This document shows positions 36,201 to 48,011 of a stretch of 64,000 bases of DNA, piece by piece. A program made the translations under genes and the position numbers. The notes under the pieces are model-generated. The model made no database searches. It was not told the DNA's origin and saw only the letters and a program-made list of their open reading frames with translations. The stretch lies in contig NADL03000653.1 of NCBI GenBank assembly GCA_002205965.3, positions 186,001 through 250,000 on the forward strand. Reading direction: 5' to 3'. Numbering within the stretch: position 1 is the stretch's first letter; the number at the start of each line of letters is the position of its first letter. Source of the stretch: Kappaphycus alvarezii (taxonomy: Eukaryota > Rhodophyta > Florideophyceae > Gigartinales > Solieriaceae).

Positions 36201-39161
36201 CTGAACATTTTCTCTTTCATTTTTATCATAACTTCAGGGAATCTTCTTTATAAAATAATACAGTTCGTGACTATAATTCACCTCAGTGGAAATTTATACT
36301 CATTTAACTTCTCCTATAGTCTGGCGCTTGCTCGTTGAATCCAAATGATATCACATAAATGGCCTCGGAGAAGGTCTTTGAGAATTTTTATTGCATCCAT
36401 GACTCTCTAGTATTCGAATAGGTCAAGATTAATAAACGTGGGGGAGGAAAGTACCAATGTGCCATATTTTTAGTACGCAAAGCCATATGCTAAGCACTAA
36501 TTATTTCTCTATCGGAAATTAAAACCTCCCAAACAGTATATATATGTTACTAAATTATTCAAGTACCAATTAAATTTCTCTATTCAACCTTTTTTCAAGA
36601 AAAAATCATTCAGACCATTTACTTGTACTACCGGTACATGAACCAATGTTAATTTAGTTATTCTATAGCTACATATATTTATGTAATGAGAAAGTCGAGT
36701 CGATCTCATATCCAATTCTTCCAATCTAGTGCTTGTGGAGTGACGTCCACAAGTCCTATATAGGTAACAGAGGAGAAACCTTGGGAACCTCCCTTCCCCA
36801 TTCTGGGTGCTATAAGGGATCAGCACGAGAATTTTTGCAATTTATGCAGTGTTTTTCAATATTGAAAGGGATCTAGATATTGAACAATCGAGATTTTGGA
36901 GCTTAAAGGTTTTGGCGGGGGAGGTAGAAAAATCTTGTGCGCCGCATAAGATGAAAATTATGTTTGGTTTTCAAATCGTATATGAGTTTTTTGCTGTACA
37001 GCTGCACAATAAAGGGCTTCAACAAGGCGAAAAAAAGGAAAGTTTCAGATTATATTTTCTATGGGACCTTTGGAATAGTCAAGGCCAGCCATAAGCGATA
37101 GAAAAGGTCTTTTATACTTATTAGGTCACCCCAGCTTCGATCAAAGCTCAGCAGATGTTCAGATGTACGACTAAAATGATTAAATGTATCTAAGAAAGCG
37201 AAGAAGGAGGTCCACAGAGTCTTTTTACCACCAAGAATCTACAATCGAGAAATACCTAGCAGAAGTGATATTTTGAGCATTTATAGAGCAATTTCCGGGT
37301 GCTTCCGTGTGATCAACATTCAAAAGCAACATAATTGGACAGGAAACACAACGGAGGGCAATGAGTTGACATTATGTGATTATGATAGATCCTCATTCTT
37401 CTTCCTCTCATTTTTCCTCCTGAAAGTCCTTGTATCCCTCTTCGTGTGTTAAGGTCACTTTGCGAGAGTCCCACCAAGAATAAAAAGAACTAGTAAATGA
37501 AAAGGCTCAAAACCTAGAATTGTCCCACAATCAATCAGTAATGGCGTCGCTGGAGAGCATTTATACAAATTACTAGGCCGAATATGTAAAGTTAAGGGGA
37601 TGTTTCTTGATTTGGGTACAAAATAGTTCGAGCCCGTTGGAGTGATAAGGTATACTCTCGGCAGCAGGTTTAGGACATGATAATATGGAGGATCGAGAGG
37701 GAGTCATTTCTGGAGCACAACAATCAGCTGGGACAGAAGTATCCCATTTATTACATGGAGACGATCCCCCCAACCGGAGTCTTCCCGATAACAAACGACG
37801 CACTGACGCAAAAGTGATACACTTTTAGGCCCTTCAAATTCCTCTCATGATCCGTCAGGGGACTTCAACAAAACGATGAAAGCATCATCCATGTCTTTTA
37901 AATTCACCCATTGAAAAGAAAAGTAGAGGTTTCCGGTGATATCTCTGCTATATACATGTTCATAGTTTTACAAAAGCCGGGGTTTTTGGCTGAGGTAATT
38001 CTGACATCATCTGAGTATTTTCAATCTTTTGGAGAATATTCTTGAGTCAAATACAAGTTAATCGTCATTTCAAACCGGTTTTGTCTCGCTGTAGATTTCC
38101 TCAAATGACTTGGTACAAAGAAATAATATAAAGTTTTCCTTCTTCTCATTGGCTATCGCGCATTTTGCATTTGTACCACTATTTATGTATAGCTGGAAGG
38201 CGCACTGGACTGTGAGGGTACTAATGAGTAACACTCGATGTGCTCCAGGTGCGTGTTATGTCACAAAAAGCAAAAGTCCTTATTATTTAATTCATAACCC
38301 TGAATTTGCGACAAAACTGCGTTGATTTGGCGACCAAATAGTTCTTTGTGATCCATTTCTGTTGTATTCAGCAGGGTAACATTCATTTTTGACGTGTAAT
38401 TCTACATGTCTTACAGATTTACACAAATTGACCGCATTTATTTTACTGTAGAATCAAACAACTGGTAACCTTACAAACAGGGCTTCTAGGCACTTTGCAT
38501 TCATTAAAATTTTACTTGCAGTTCTGAAAGAAGATTTTGAACCCACTGGTACACTTGGAGGGGGAGTTTTTGGGTGTACTTACTTTTGGAAGACATATTC
38601 TATCTATCCTAATGTTTTTCCAACAGCCACAATCGACAAAGTGAATCAATAAGAATCACTCGCTACCCAGAGAAGCTAGGCACAATTCCGAATTCGTCAA
38701 GCGAATTCTTCCGATATTTTCAACTTTAGACGGTGGAAATATAGTACGGTATCCGTTTGAATGCAGTACCACATGCTAAATACGAAAGAAGCCCCTTCAC
38801 GCAGTGCCCAATTGGTGTTAATGGTAACTTTTCAGGCTAGCCAAGTTGTTTCCTTTTCGGGAACCGGTCATTGATACTCTTTGAGGTGGTTTTCTGACTT
38901 TAACTGCTGTATTCTTGCTGTATTCTCTCTGGTTAATACGTTCTTCCTAACTTCAACCCTCCCGTAGGGACAGTCGAGAGAGCTGTTGTATTTTTAATTA
39001 GCTTCGCTGCTCACATACCTCTTAGCCCATTCGATTTCCCTTTTTGTAAACGCCCGCACGTTTTTATTAAATTCTTTTTCAATGCATGACATTCCATCCT
39101 CCCCATTTAGCGATGAAATGAGGCCTCAAAAGACGCTACATACATGGTCACTCTTGATTGT
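33218..39161. other. AT-rich island and following spacer, no gene recognised
   Basis: Until about 36600 the sequence is very AT-rich with only short frames. From 36600 composition returns to the window average. Frames at 36849-37094 and 37573-37803 have no recognisable motif. No RNA gene or terminal repeat was identified. Confidence 0.45.
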
Positions 39162-39512
39162 TGATCTACTACGATGCAAGAGAGAGGTGTTCTGCGTAAC
39201 AAACGTGTGCAAACCGATAAGGCGAAAATAAAAGGCAATAGAATCCTGAAAGCTTCGCTCCCGATGTCTCGACCCTCCATTCGCTCAAGCTCGGCGTTTT
39301 ATTGTCTCTTTTTATCTCGTACGAGACATACTGTAAGCTGCCCAAGACTTTATGTGTTGCATACTGCAAGCTGCCCACGACTGCGTATGTTTCATGCGCG
39401 ATAGGGTGTCTAATAATTCAAACTGTTTCGGTTTGATTCATTGTGTTTCCCAAATGAGATGCGCATGTGGAGGTGGAGCTTGCTATCCAATTTCGAATTT
39501 CTCGATGCATCA
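39162..39512 (-). repeat. E2 3' LTR
   Basis: Aligns with 45648-46003 along its length. Shared blocks include the CTGCCCACGACTGCGT motif repeated inside the LTR and the end block TTTGATTCATTGTGTTTCCC. It starts TGATGCATCG and ends GATCA on the minus strand. Confidence 0.88.
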
Positions 39513-39739
39513 ACAGTGCCCATAATCAGAAGACCTCTTTTTATTTGTTCCGAGCTGTTTTCCGTTGGCCTTGGGATCCAGTAGCTTGCATATCGCCAGT
39601 GTAGTACTTCAGTAGGTGTGAAACGTCCTGCCTGACAGAGCTTAAAGACTCCTAGTCTGTTACATCTTCGCTGAACACTTTCTATTTGACAACTAGTTAC
39701 ACTGCTCCTCAATCTTTTCTTATGTTCGTGAATTTACCA

Positions 39740-41200
39740 AAATTCATCAGTTCATTTGCTTGATAGGCCAGATTGTCCTTTTCCTTTGTTCTTTTAAGAT
39801 CCTTTTCGCTGAAGAACTTTAGTCGTTGACCATGTACCCAATCTTTCTTTCCAGTTAAGAGGTCTTTGACTTCGAAACCGTTTTTATCGCGATATAACGT
39901 AACACGAAATGGTCCATGCCACTTGGAGGTTCATTTTTAATCCGGCTTGCTTGTGTAGTATGCCACGAAGAACAAAGTCTCCTGCAGTGAAATTTATCGA
40001 ACGCACCCCTGTCCCACGGTTGTGAGTTGACTGCGGCGGCTTCTGCTTTTTTTATCATTCCGCGCATTCTCTGTGCAGCTTGAGCAGTGACACTCGAAGC
40101 CTTTCCAGGTTTCGTAGCCCTTTCTGCTTGACGCTTCTTATGCATTCTATTGTTCTGACATTATGATCCTTTGCAGTAGTATAAAGCGGGTAGTCTCGGG
40201 GCAACCAAGTAAAGACTGTGAGAGGGCATTTTCCGTTGAGTCGCCTCGCCGCAGAATTGTTGAGAGCGGATTGAATGAGAAGTAATACCGAAGTCCAAGC
40301 GATCTTCGGTAGTTGAAACTCAGAGAGGATTCGTTCTGAGATGTTCGCGGAAAACCACCTTCACTGAGCCATTACTCCATGCACAATATGGAAGAGTGAA
40401 GTGATGAAGAGCCTTGAGGTCGTCTGCGATGTGGTCCACTAGCTTGTTTTCAAAATAGTTGCCCCTGTCTGATATAAAGATATTTGTAATTCCAAACGAT
40501 GCGAACCAAACGAGCAGGACTTAAGCTGTCGTTCCGGCGTTGGCTTCGAAAGTTCCTTTTAGCCATACATATCCAGAAAGATCGTCCTTGACGATCAGCA
40601 CGTTAAAAAGGTCTCTTTCTCCCTTCTTATGAAAAATTAGTCGAATTTATCATTTCACTGAGCTTGCTCATGTGCATGATGTGGCCGAGCGGCCTTGGTA
40701 CTATTGCAACCGACTCTGCTGCGATGCAATGGAAACAGTATCCTACAAGTTGCCGTACATTCTCATTGAACTTTGCCCACTAGAAGTATTCAGAAACAGA
40801 TCGATAGTAATCTTATGTGCTTTGTGTCCGCCTCGCCCGGTGTGTGCTGCGATTAGGATTAGGGGGCGTAGCTAGAAGCCGCTGCTCGGAATCCATATTC
40901 TTCCATCGATTTGTTCACATTCTTCGGCCCTTCAGCGCCGTGTTTTGCTTGCGATGTGATGTTTTCTTTTCGTGACGGCTAGTCGAATTCTTCGTTGATG
41001 CTGGGGTTGATTAGAGCGTTCATGAGTACGCTCATCATTCCTACCTTTAACAGCGCTAAGGTCTTCGTTTACACTGCCCACCTAGTCAGCATGTCGTTCC
41101 ACCTGTTCCTCTCCCTCGGGACGTGTTCGATGACATATCGGAACGCACTCAGCTTCAAAGACCAGCGCATAACCTTGTTGGTTTTATACCTAGTTATATC
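39740..41200 (-). pseudogene. E2 integrase (inactive)
   Basis: In minus sense the zinc-finger region (IAAHTGRGGHKAHK, about 40850-40800) precedes the core with VKDDLSGYVWL (first Asp, about 40590), ISDRGNYFENKL (second Asp, about 40470) and WSNGSVKVV (about 40360). In the last motif the position that holds the catalytic Glu in relatives (VEVV) is Lys. A C-terminal part follows with NEPPSGM-HFVLR (about 39920), then WVHGQRLKFFS (about 39830). Many stops and shifts are present. Confidence 0.8.
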
Positions 41201-41227
41201 GGCGTTTTGGTCGTAATGGTCATATAT

Positions 41228-41367
41228 TTATACGAGGTTCGCGTGGTCAATGTAGATAGAGGTTATTCTGCCAGCTATAAGGAAGTCCAGCCTGCGCATC
41301 GCTCCGAAAATGGCGAAACCTTCCTTCTCCGGGACGCTCCATCTTTCGACTGATCCTGTGAACGGGC
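41228..41367 (-). pseudogene. E2 RNase H, 3' part after nested LTR
   Basis: The frame FTGSVERWSVPEKEGFAIF continues into DFLIAGRITSIYIDHANLV, typical of the RNase H of this gypsy clade. Its 5' part lies beyond the nested solo LTR, at 42904 and above. The two parts are in the same frame if the LTR and one copy of CGGGC are removed. Confidence 0.85.
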
Positions 41368-41732
41368 TGTTGTTACAAAAACGGTCCTTTCTGTAGGAGA
41401 GCGGTCCTCTCCACAAACTTCTGTCTTCTCCTTCCCGTGAGTTTTCAAAAACAAATCTTCCCATCAATTTTATTTTACAAACAAAATCATGAAACGAATT
41501 TTTCCTCATGAATCCAAAATCACTATGCGACTCCATTTCTATTTTCCTTTTATCATTTTGGTCCTTTTTCAGAAAATAAATCTTTCGACTCGTGATCCGC
41601 TTCGTCCTCTAAGTTCTGTTCCGATATTTTAACAAGCAGTTTTTTAATTATTGCCTTGATTGCGTGCAAATTCAAAGCCGCGGCATTGTCTCACATTCTT
41701 TTATATCGTACAAGTCAGTCAAATTTTTCGAA

Positions 41733-41766
41733 GACGTCGCCCTATTTAAAGTTCGAAATCGACGTC
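41733..41766 (+). promoter_or_regulatory. Promoter-like block of nested LTR ORF
   Basis: GACGTC (41733), TATTTAAA (41743-41750), TTCGAA (41752) and GACGTC (41761) repeat the layout at 12374-12413. The ATG follows at 41825, about 75 bp after the TATTTAAA box. Confidence 0.55.
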
Positions 41767-41824
41767 CTTGAGGAAAACACCCGCCGTCAACTACCCATCG
41801 GCTCACCCCATTTTTGCCCTCAAC

Positions 41825-42460
41825 ATGACCAACCTCCGCCCGTCCGTCACCATCACCAAGTCATCTCGAGGCCACAGTCCCCTCAACGCGCTGTCCCCGA
41901 AGGCCATTGCACCAACGGATTATGACGAATACTGTAGCAGAATTGACCGGGAACGCGTTCCGGAGTTGGTCCGCCTGCACTGCTTCGAGGAGGCGTAAGA
42001 AGCAGAGGAGGAGGTAGACGGAGAGGAGGTAGAGGAAGAGGAAGAAGAGGAGGCGTTAAAGGAGGATGAAGAGGAGGACTGGGTGGACCCGTGGGAGCCG
42101 CTACTGTACAACGATAGAGGAGCTGCTGTGGAGAACGAAGGGGACACTGAGGGAGTAATCGTTATATCTGACTCTTCTGGCAAGGATGAAGAGGAGGATG
42201 AAGAGGATGAGGAGTGAATGAGGAGGATGAGAGGGAGAGTGGGAGGGAGATGTTGAAAGTGCTGAAGTAGTGGGAGAGGGCCGGAAAGTATGGACTGGGT
42301 GGTCCCGACTCTGGATCCGGATGGGGGCATCTTCAGTGGTTTAGATATTTCCAGGAGGAAATAGAGAATTTAAAGCCGTTCACGGATATTTGCGGGGACT
42401 GCTTGGGTGGAATGGATATTTTGGGGGAATTTTTTGGCTCTGATTTAAGGATTAAGATAT
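41825..42460 (+). pseudogene. LTR-encoded acidic protein, interrupted copy
   Basis: ATG 41825 starts TNLRPSVTITKSSRGHSPLN and PTDYDEYCSRIDRERV, matching the protein at 11706-12313. A single GAA-to-TAA change stops it at 41996. Downstream the Glu-rich part, WVDPWEPLLYN, the SIM-like VIVISDSSGKDEE and the end DICGDCLGGMDILGEFFGSD remain readable with a further shift. The conserved pieces on both sides of the long acidic stretch show that the whole protein was under constraint before decay. Confidence 0.8.
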
Positions 42461-42903
42461 TAAGGAATAAATCTAGATATTTATCCTGATAGTATCTGCT
42501 GCTAGCCATTCTCTGTCACTCGATTCCATTTGGTCCATTTTGTGGTTCTTAGTATGTTTTTTTTGAGACTGTAGGGTTAGACAAAAAGTCTATATAAGGT
42601 GAGTAAACTTCTTCCTCTCGTGGAGTTCAAGCAAGTTGACAGACAACTTCAAGTCAAGTCCCGAGCAGAAGAAAGTTGAGAGTCAACTTCATACCCAAGA
42701 AATAATTTTCTTACGCTGGTCACAGGGCATCAGTGGTAGGCGCTGCCCCTTCTATACTTGCTTGTAGCCCTCTCAACTGTATTCCTTATCCACTCCTTTT
42801 GTTCGCTCAACTATACCACAGTAGCACTTTTGTCGCTTGCAATATCTTCTTCTTGGGGTATTTGGTTATAAATATCTTTTCTTCCGACGATTTACCCCTA
42901 TCA

Positions 42904-44324
42904 CGGGCCTGAAAGGAAACGCATGAGCTCTTGTACTTGATATTCGATTGGCCTGTCGGCTTCTTTGTTCTTAGACTGAGTCATAATTGCGTCCCAGTTT
43001 GAGTCTTTAGCATTAGTAAAGAGATCTGTTCTGAATCCTTCCTTGTGGAGTGACATTTTGTGGCAGCCGCTAGTTGAGCGATTTTTTGATTGAAGGAGTC
43101 CGTGTGCTTGTTCCCCATGAGTCGCTGATTCGAATCTTCTCAACTGCCTTCTTCGTTCGATTGCAGACTTTTTTAGGCGGATTCCAATAGGTTGTGGAGT
43201 GGTTGGGCGGTCCTCACGAAATTTGGGATGGAGATTCTCATCCAATTCGCGGTGCAAACTAACTACTGCAGTTCGTTGCCCAGCTCTGGTTTTCACATAG
43301 TTACCAGCGACTCGGGTTGCGCGGATCGAATCTGATTCCATCTCTTGAGATAACGCGGCTACAGAATTCTAACATACAAGTAGAAAAGCTTTAATATCCT
43401 TCAGTGGCTTTTCTTCCGTGTCTTTGTATATCAAAAAGTCCTTCCAGCCATTCAATCATAAGCTTCGCCTTTCCAGCGAAGTGCTCGCTGATCTCAGACT
43501 GGAAATGGTTCTTGAAGTCCATTCTTCCCTGGAGCGTCCTCATTGGAGGGTAAATTACATCTGCAGTCTGTATCGCCATAATTTCCTGGTAGGCATAGTC
43601 CAAAGGCACCTGCCAGTACCGGTGCGTAAAGTCGATGTTTTCGAAGCACTGGCTCTCGCTACAGTCTTGAAGCAAAGATTCGAATTGTGGCATTGATGAC
43701 TGAAATGAAAGCTTCCTGCCGCTCGTTACTCGAAGGTTCACTTTGAGCCTCATATCTTATGTGCCAGGTTTTGGAACAGCTAGTGCTGGGCTTGCGCAGC
43801 ACGCGTTAGGATTCTTGGAAAGAGCGCCGATTCCTTCAAATTTATGTACAGTGTGTTTGATGAACACCTTTGATTTGGCGCATATCAACGCTGGGCGCAT
43901 CGAAGGGTTTCGCTTTCGGCTTCAGATTCACGCACAAGGTCCGTAACTTTGCGTAAGGGTCCGGCCTGAGCTTAATTTTGAAACAGTCGCGGTGATTTCC
44001 CGACAAAGACCGTAAATTTTCAGGCTCCATTCGCTGACATTGCGTTGCTTTTAGCATCCTGGACGGCTTTGTCACTGCTTTTCCGATAGACTCTTCTGAG
44101 ACAACTCCGAGTCCGGCTTGAAGGCATTCCGGTGGTTCTACCGGGTCTTCGTCGGCACCTTGGTAACTCAAGCCACTGAATGATGTAGAGGAGATGCGCG
44201 CAGTTTTTGATATCAACTCCGTTTCTGACATACCTTCGATCTCAGGTCCTACTCTTTGGAGGTCTCTGCACAGATCGAATCCCATGGCTTTTAACAGCGG
44301 CATTTCCAGCAAAAACTTCGCCAT
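42904..44324 (-). pseudogene. E2 reverse transcriptase and 5' RNase H part
   Basis: Minus-strand pieces read AMGFDLCRDLQRVG (44280, end of protease region), KLRTLCVNLKPKAKPF (43935), CFENIDFTHRYWQVPLD (43650, first catalytic Asp), YPPMRTLQGRMDF (43540) and MIEWLEGLF (43450). In relatives the last motif has a catalytic Asp pair (LDDL); here it is Glu-Gly, so polymerase activity is lost. The frame 43341-42904 leads into RNase H and ends at the nested LTR with MRFLSGP. Confidence 0.82.
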
Positions 44325-44591
44325 ATATTCGTCTGCGACTAGAAATTCTACGTCTCAGATGCCCATGTGGATCCATTTTGGGCCATTATCTTGGTCAGCG
44401 AGAGCTGAGTTTTTCCATACGCCATAGACTTTCCCGTTTGGGTGCCTCCTTCACTACTGGCTCCACAACAATCGGCTTCTCGAATCTTTCATGCGGCGTT
44501 CTCTGGGTGCTTCTCCCGGATCGCGCTGAATACTGTATTTGATATTGTCGAGAAATCGACTCCCCAGTCTCCAAGGGCTACTTCCTGCACT

Positions 44592-45640
44592 TCATTCGGC
44601 AATACTAAATAAAGAAGTTCCTTTCTTTTGGGGCCGTTTGAGACTCCTATCGGACAGAAAAGATCTTAGCCTTCTTCTCTCGTTTCTTTTTTCGAAAAAC
44701 TCGTCGAAATTTTCTCTTTTTCTATCCTTGGAGGTAGCGGTACATTTGCTGATCCGGTGGATGCCATTGAATTCTTCCTTTTTGGGGCATAGTTTGTTCC
44801 ATTTCATATGGCTGTCTCTCTTCTTGGCGACGTAGGGTTCCTTTCGTTTTCCAAGGCGGTCTCGGAAAGATCTTCCTGTCTTCTGCGCTCTTCCGGGCGG
44901 TTCCGGTCCGATGCTGCTCTGGTCGTTCTTCTGAAAACTCTGGTCGTGTTTTCTTTTTGGGTCAGAAGTCGCCATTGGACGGCGTGCACCTGTTCGGTGA
45001 GTGAAGCTGGTGTATTGGCAAAGATATTAAGGTTTCCCTTCTGGTCTGCAATCCACATTCCCATCTGATCTCGAACTAATTGTTTCAGCTACGATGTTTC
45101 AACCTTACTAACCAGCTTGACTTCCAGTTGCTTGCAAGTTTATTTCACTGTCACAAATTCTAACGCATTATGCTCATCGAACTCGGCAATCATACCCAAG
45201 ACGAATTGTTCACCTGTACCTGCGCGATCTCTTGGTAACAGCTTTTATGTGACTCCTGTGATGACCTCTTCAACTCGATCGTTCAAATCCCGAGACTTTT
45301 GCGCCAGGCGAGCATCAAACCACTCTTTGATTGCTTCATCGGTAGCTTCTCTCTGCCTTTAAGGGTCCTGGTATTCTTTCAAGGGTGCCCCGGCTATATA
45401 ACAGCTTTGGTTTGATTCAATGCGGAATTAAGGCGGCCTTGATCCTGTCGTTGGGAGTGCGACCTGCGTTGATGTCGTCCACCCGATCTTTATATTCCGC
45501 GTAGTCTGTTTCAAAACTGATAAGCTCTGGCTGAGTCGCTTTTCGCGTTTGCAAGCGTTGGAGCCTGAATCGTGTGGACCAATCCATACGTATACAACTC
45601 TCTCCCACAACATTACCATACGATTTGACATCTCAACGCT
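44592..45640 (-). pseudogene. E2 Gag region
   Basis: Pieces include RKATQPELISFETDYAEYKD and RTPNDRIKAALIPH (45550-45420), a capsid-like start, and KEWFDARLAQKSRDL-type sequence further on. Then comes a Lys/Arg/Glu-rich basic region (45064-44592) in overlapping frames. A single degenerate knuckle may remain as C...HRISKC near 44750. The high positive charge fits nucleocapsid function. Confidence 0.65.
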
Positions 45641-45647
45641 CTTTCCT

Positions 45648-46003
45648 GATCGATTACGATGGAAGAGAAAGGTGCGCTACATGACGAATGTTTGTAAACC
45701 GGAATGGCGAAAAGAACAGGCACCCAAAACCTGAGAGCTTCGTTCCGGATGCCACCTCGTTCCGGGCTCTTTGCTTCGAAGTTCGGCTTTTATTATCTTC
45801 CCGTATCTTGTACCAGACATAGTAGAAGCTGCCCACGACTGCTTGGATTGCATACTGCAAGCTGCCCACGACTGCGTGGGTTGCATGCGCGATTGGCTGA
45901 CTACCAATTCAAACTGCTTCTGTTTGATTCATTGTGTTTCCCAAATAGGATGCGCATGCGGAGGTGGCACTTGCTACCCAATTGAAAATTGCTCGATGCA
46001 TCA
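45648..46003 (-). repeat. E2 5' LTR
   Basis: Aligns with 39162-39512, with indels. Two copies of CTGCCCACGACTGC lie near 45829 and 45865. No convincing tRNA primer site was found just inside it. Confidence 0.88.
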
Positions 46004-47583
46004 AAAGTCACATTCAAAATCGTTCATTCATAATCGGCTGCAGTTGGCTTAACAGTAGAGATCAACGAGCGCTTTTTTGCATAGGAGTCCGCAACAACAA
46101 ATTTGATCCAGATGCATACTAGCTATCAGTTGGCACAGAGCAATTCTTTAGGATTATTAATTTACGAGGGGAGGCAAAATTGCATCTGCTGCACGAAAAA
46201 TTATGAGAAGCGACTAGAGTAGAGGGGAGAGGATGTGCGCAGAGATACATCGTGGCATTTGACTTGACAAGGGATTCTAGGTAGGCCTGTTGCAGGCATT
46301 CCTAGCGCCAATACTGGTATATTCAATCTAAAATCTAATAAAATCTTGAAATTCCACGTCTGGTTCACAAAAAGCATGTAGAAACTTAATGTGCGGTCGC
46401 TTGAGTGAGTACTCATCCGGAATGTTCATTTAACAATTTCTCTGTTACAGCACTGTGTAATAGAGACTTGCTCGCTGTCTTCATTCCAGTTCTCTATTAC
46501 AAAACGGTGTAAAAGAGAACTTGGATAGGAATCTAGTTCTGTGAATTGGTGTTAATGCTACAATGTTTTATACCTAATTTTTTTATAATGCGTGACCATT
46601 TTATATAATGTAGCGGCACGCTACAGGTCTTTATGGTACTTATTCGGTGGTTACCTTTTATCAGCACTGTTCTCCAGTTACTAATTTCGTCTCGACTGCA
46701 CCTTTAGCAGCGCCCCGGCTGGCTCACTCCATATTTCAGCTCAACACCAACCGTGAGGGGAGATTCAATTGCATTGTAGATCACCAAACCGCAATTCTGT
46801 TAAATGCTGTCCCATCTATGATACTGGCAGCTGCAAAAATACAACTATATCCAGAGTCATAAGTAGTTACTGCATAGTTACGCACGAAATTTACCCAGAT
46901 AGTAGCGAGAGATTCTACGTAAAAATATCGGCAGGACAGAAGCTACAGGATTCCGAAGCCACAGTCCGCAATTCTATCTGTGGCTACCAAGTATATGCCT
47001 CCCTACATTTGGTGTATCCCTAGATAATCTTCACGTGTAATTTCCAAGTGAATCTTATCTACAAAAAAGACCTCCTCGCGAGGTCACTACTCCATACCTC
47101 AAACGAATTTGAATTTTACTAAGGTCGACATTTGCGGCCCATCGGTTTGTTTCAGCTTGGCTTTTGTCAAATGGCACCAATTTTTAGTTGCGAGATGACG
47201 ATCAGGCCATCGCTTGAACGGTGTTTTGGCTTATAGAAAAGGAATGTTAGGAAATAGTGATGGTGGAGGCTGCCGTTCAAGCAATTATTGTTGCAGGAAT
47301 ATGCACTGTACTATGAGAAAATACATTGTTAGTTTTCAGTACCGTACTCTACAATACTGCGCATCACACTGCAGTTTCTTGGTTGCGGATCTGTTTACTC
47401 GACCTCCCCATATCCTACTTGTTAAACGATTACGGAGAGGAAGGCAACAAAGAAGTGGGTTAGCATCATTTGGACATCTCGGAGGATCCCGCAACGCCTT
47501 TTTCGGAGGCAAAAACCGCTTGGCCGGACCTTCTGTGAAAGCCTAAGCCGCCCGTAAAATCTTTCCTTCGTTTGCGGACTGGT
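46004..47583. other. Intergenic stretch with twin hairpins
   Basis: No gene is recognised. Two similar inverted repeats occur in tandem: TCTCTGTTACA-gcac-TGTGTAATAGAGA at 46439-46466 and TCTCTATTAC...TGTAAAAGAGA at 46491-46518. They are probably a short duplicated palindrome. Confidence 0.45.
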
Positions 47584-47847
47584 CTACTTCGTAAGACAGG
47601 CAACGGCAGTTTTAGCGAGGAATACCAAGGGAGGAGGGAGAGAGATAGAGAGCGGAGGCTTATTAACCTCCTCATTTACTAACTCATTGCGCTTGAGGGG
47701 CATCTGGCGAGCCCTCGAATTAGTCAGAGTGTCGTCCGTCGACTCAAAGGAATGCAACACCAGGACGTTAGCCGGCTCGAGATGGTGCATATCCCAAGCT
47801 ATGGCGTCAGTGCTGTTCAGTGACCTCACCAGTGCCGTCTGGTCCAT
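47584..47847 (-). pseudogene. E4 RT N-terminal fragment
   Basis: AWDMHHLEPANVLVLHSFES matches the RT lead-in of E3 (LEPAHVPVVHSFELTG) and E1. The finger domain is missing, which marks the truncation. Confidence 0.7.
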
Positions 47848-48011
47848 TCATTCCATATGCTTAACCTTAGAGGATAGTAGAGCAGCCCGTTTCTAGATTC
47901 TCGTCTTCCCTGTTAGACTCTTCGCCCTCTATGAATTCTCTTAAATACGGCTCGTGAGGTTCCTTGTTCAGGATTGCCAGCACCAGCTCATGCTCAGTAT
48001 CCAATCCAACA

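Larger units (their letters stand above)
41363..42908 (+). mobile_element. Solo LTR nested in E2, long form
   Basis: The LTR is 41368-42903 (1536 bp), starts TGTTGTTACAAAAACGG and ends TACCCCTATCA, with the perfect target duplication CGGGC at 41363-41367 and 42904-42908. Its 5' part matches the E5 LTR. Its 3' part matches E1 and the 11 kb solo LTR. It carries the ORF cassette and a TATA-like CTATATAAG near 42591. It lies in plus orientation, opposite to its host element E2. Confidence 0.95.
39162..46003 (-). mobile_element. E2: old Ty3/gypsy element of another clade
   Basis: LTRs at 39162-39512 and 45648-46003 (TGATGCATCGAG...GATCA in minus sense) bound gag, RT, RNase H and integrase remnants. 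The LTRs are clearly diverged by base changes and indels. The flanks ATTGT and AAAGT do not match well, so the insertion is old. Its RT/RNase H type (YPPMRTLQG, VPEKEGFAIF) differs from E1, E3 and E4. A solo LTR with duplication CGGGC is nested at 41363-42908. Catalytic motifs are damaged in RT and integrase. Confidence 0.9.

Noticed and set aside
41920-42330. Minus-strand Ser-rich 136-codon frame over the nested LTR
   Set aside because: It is the reverse complement of the Glu-rich tract of the plus-strand LTR ORF.
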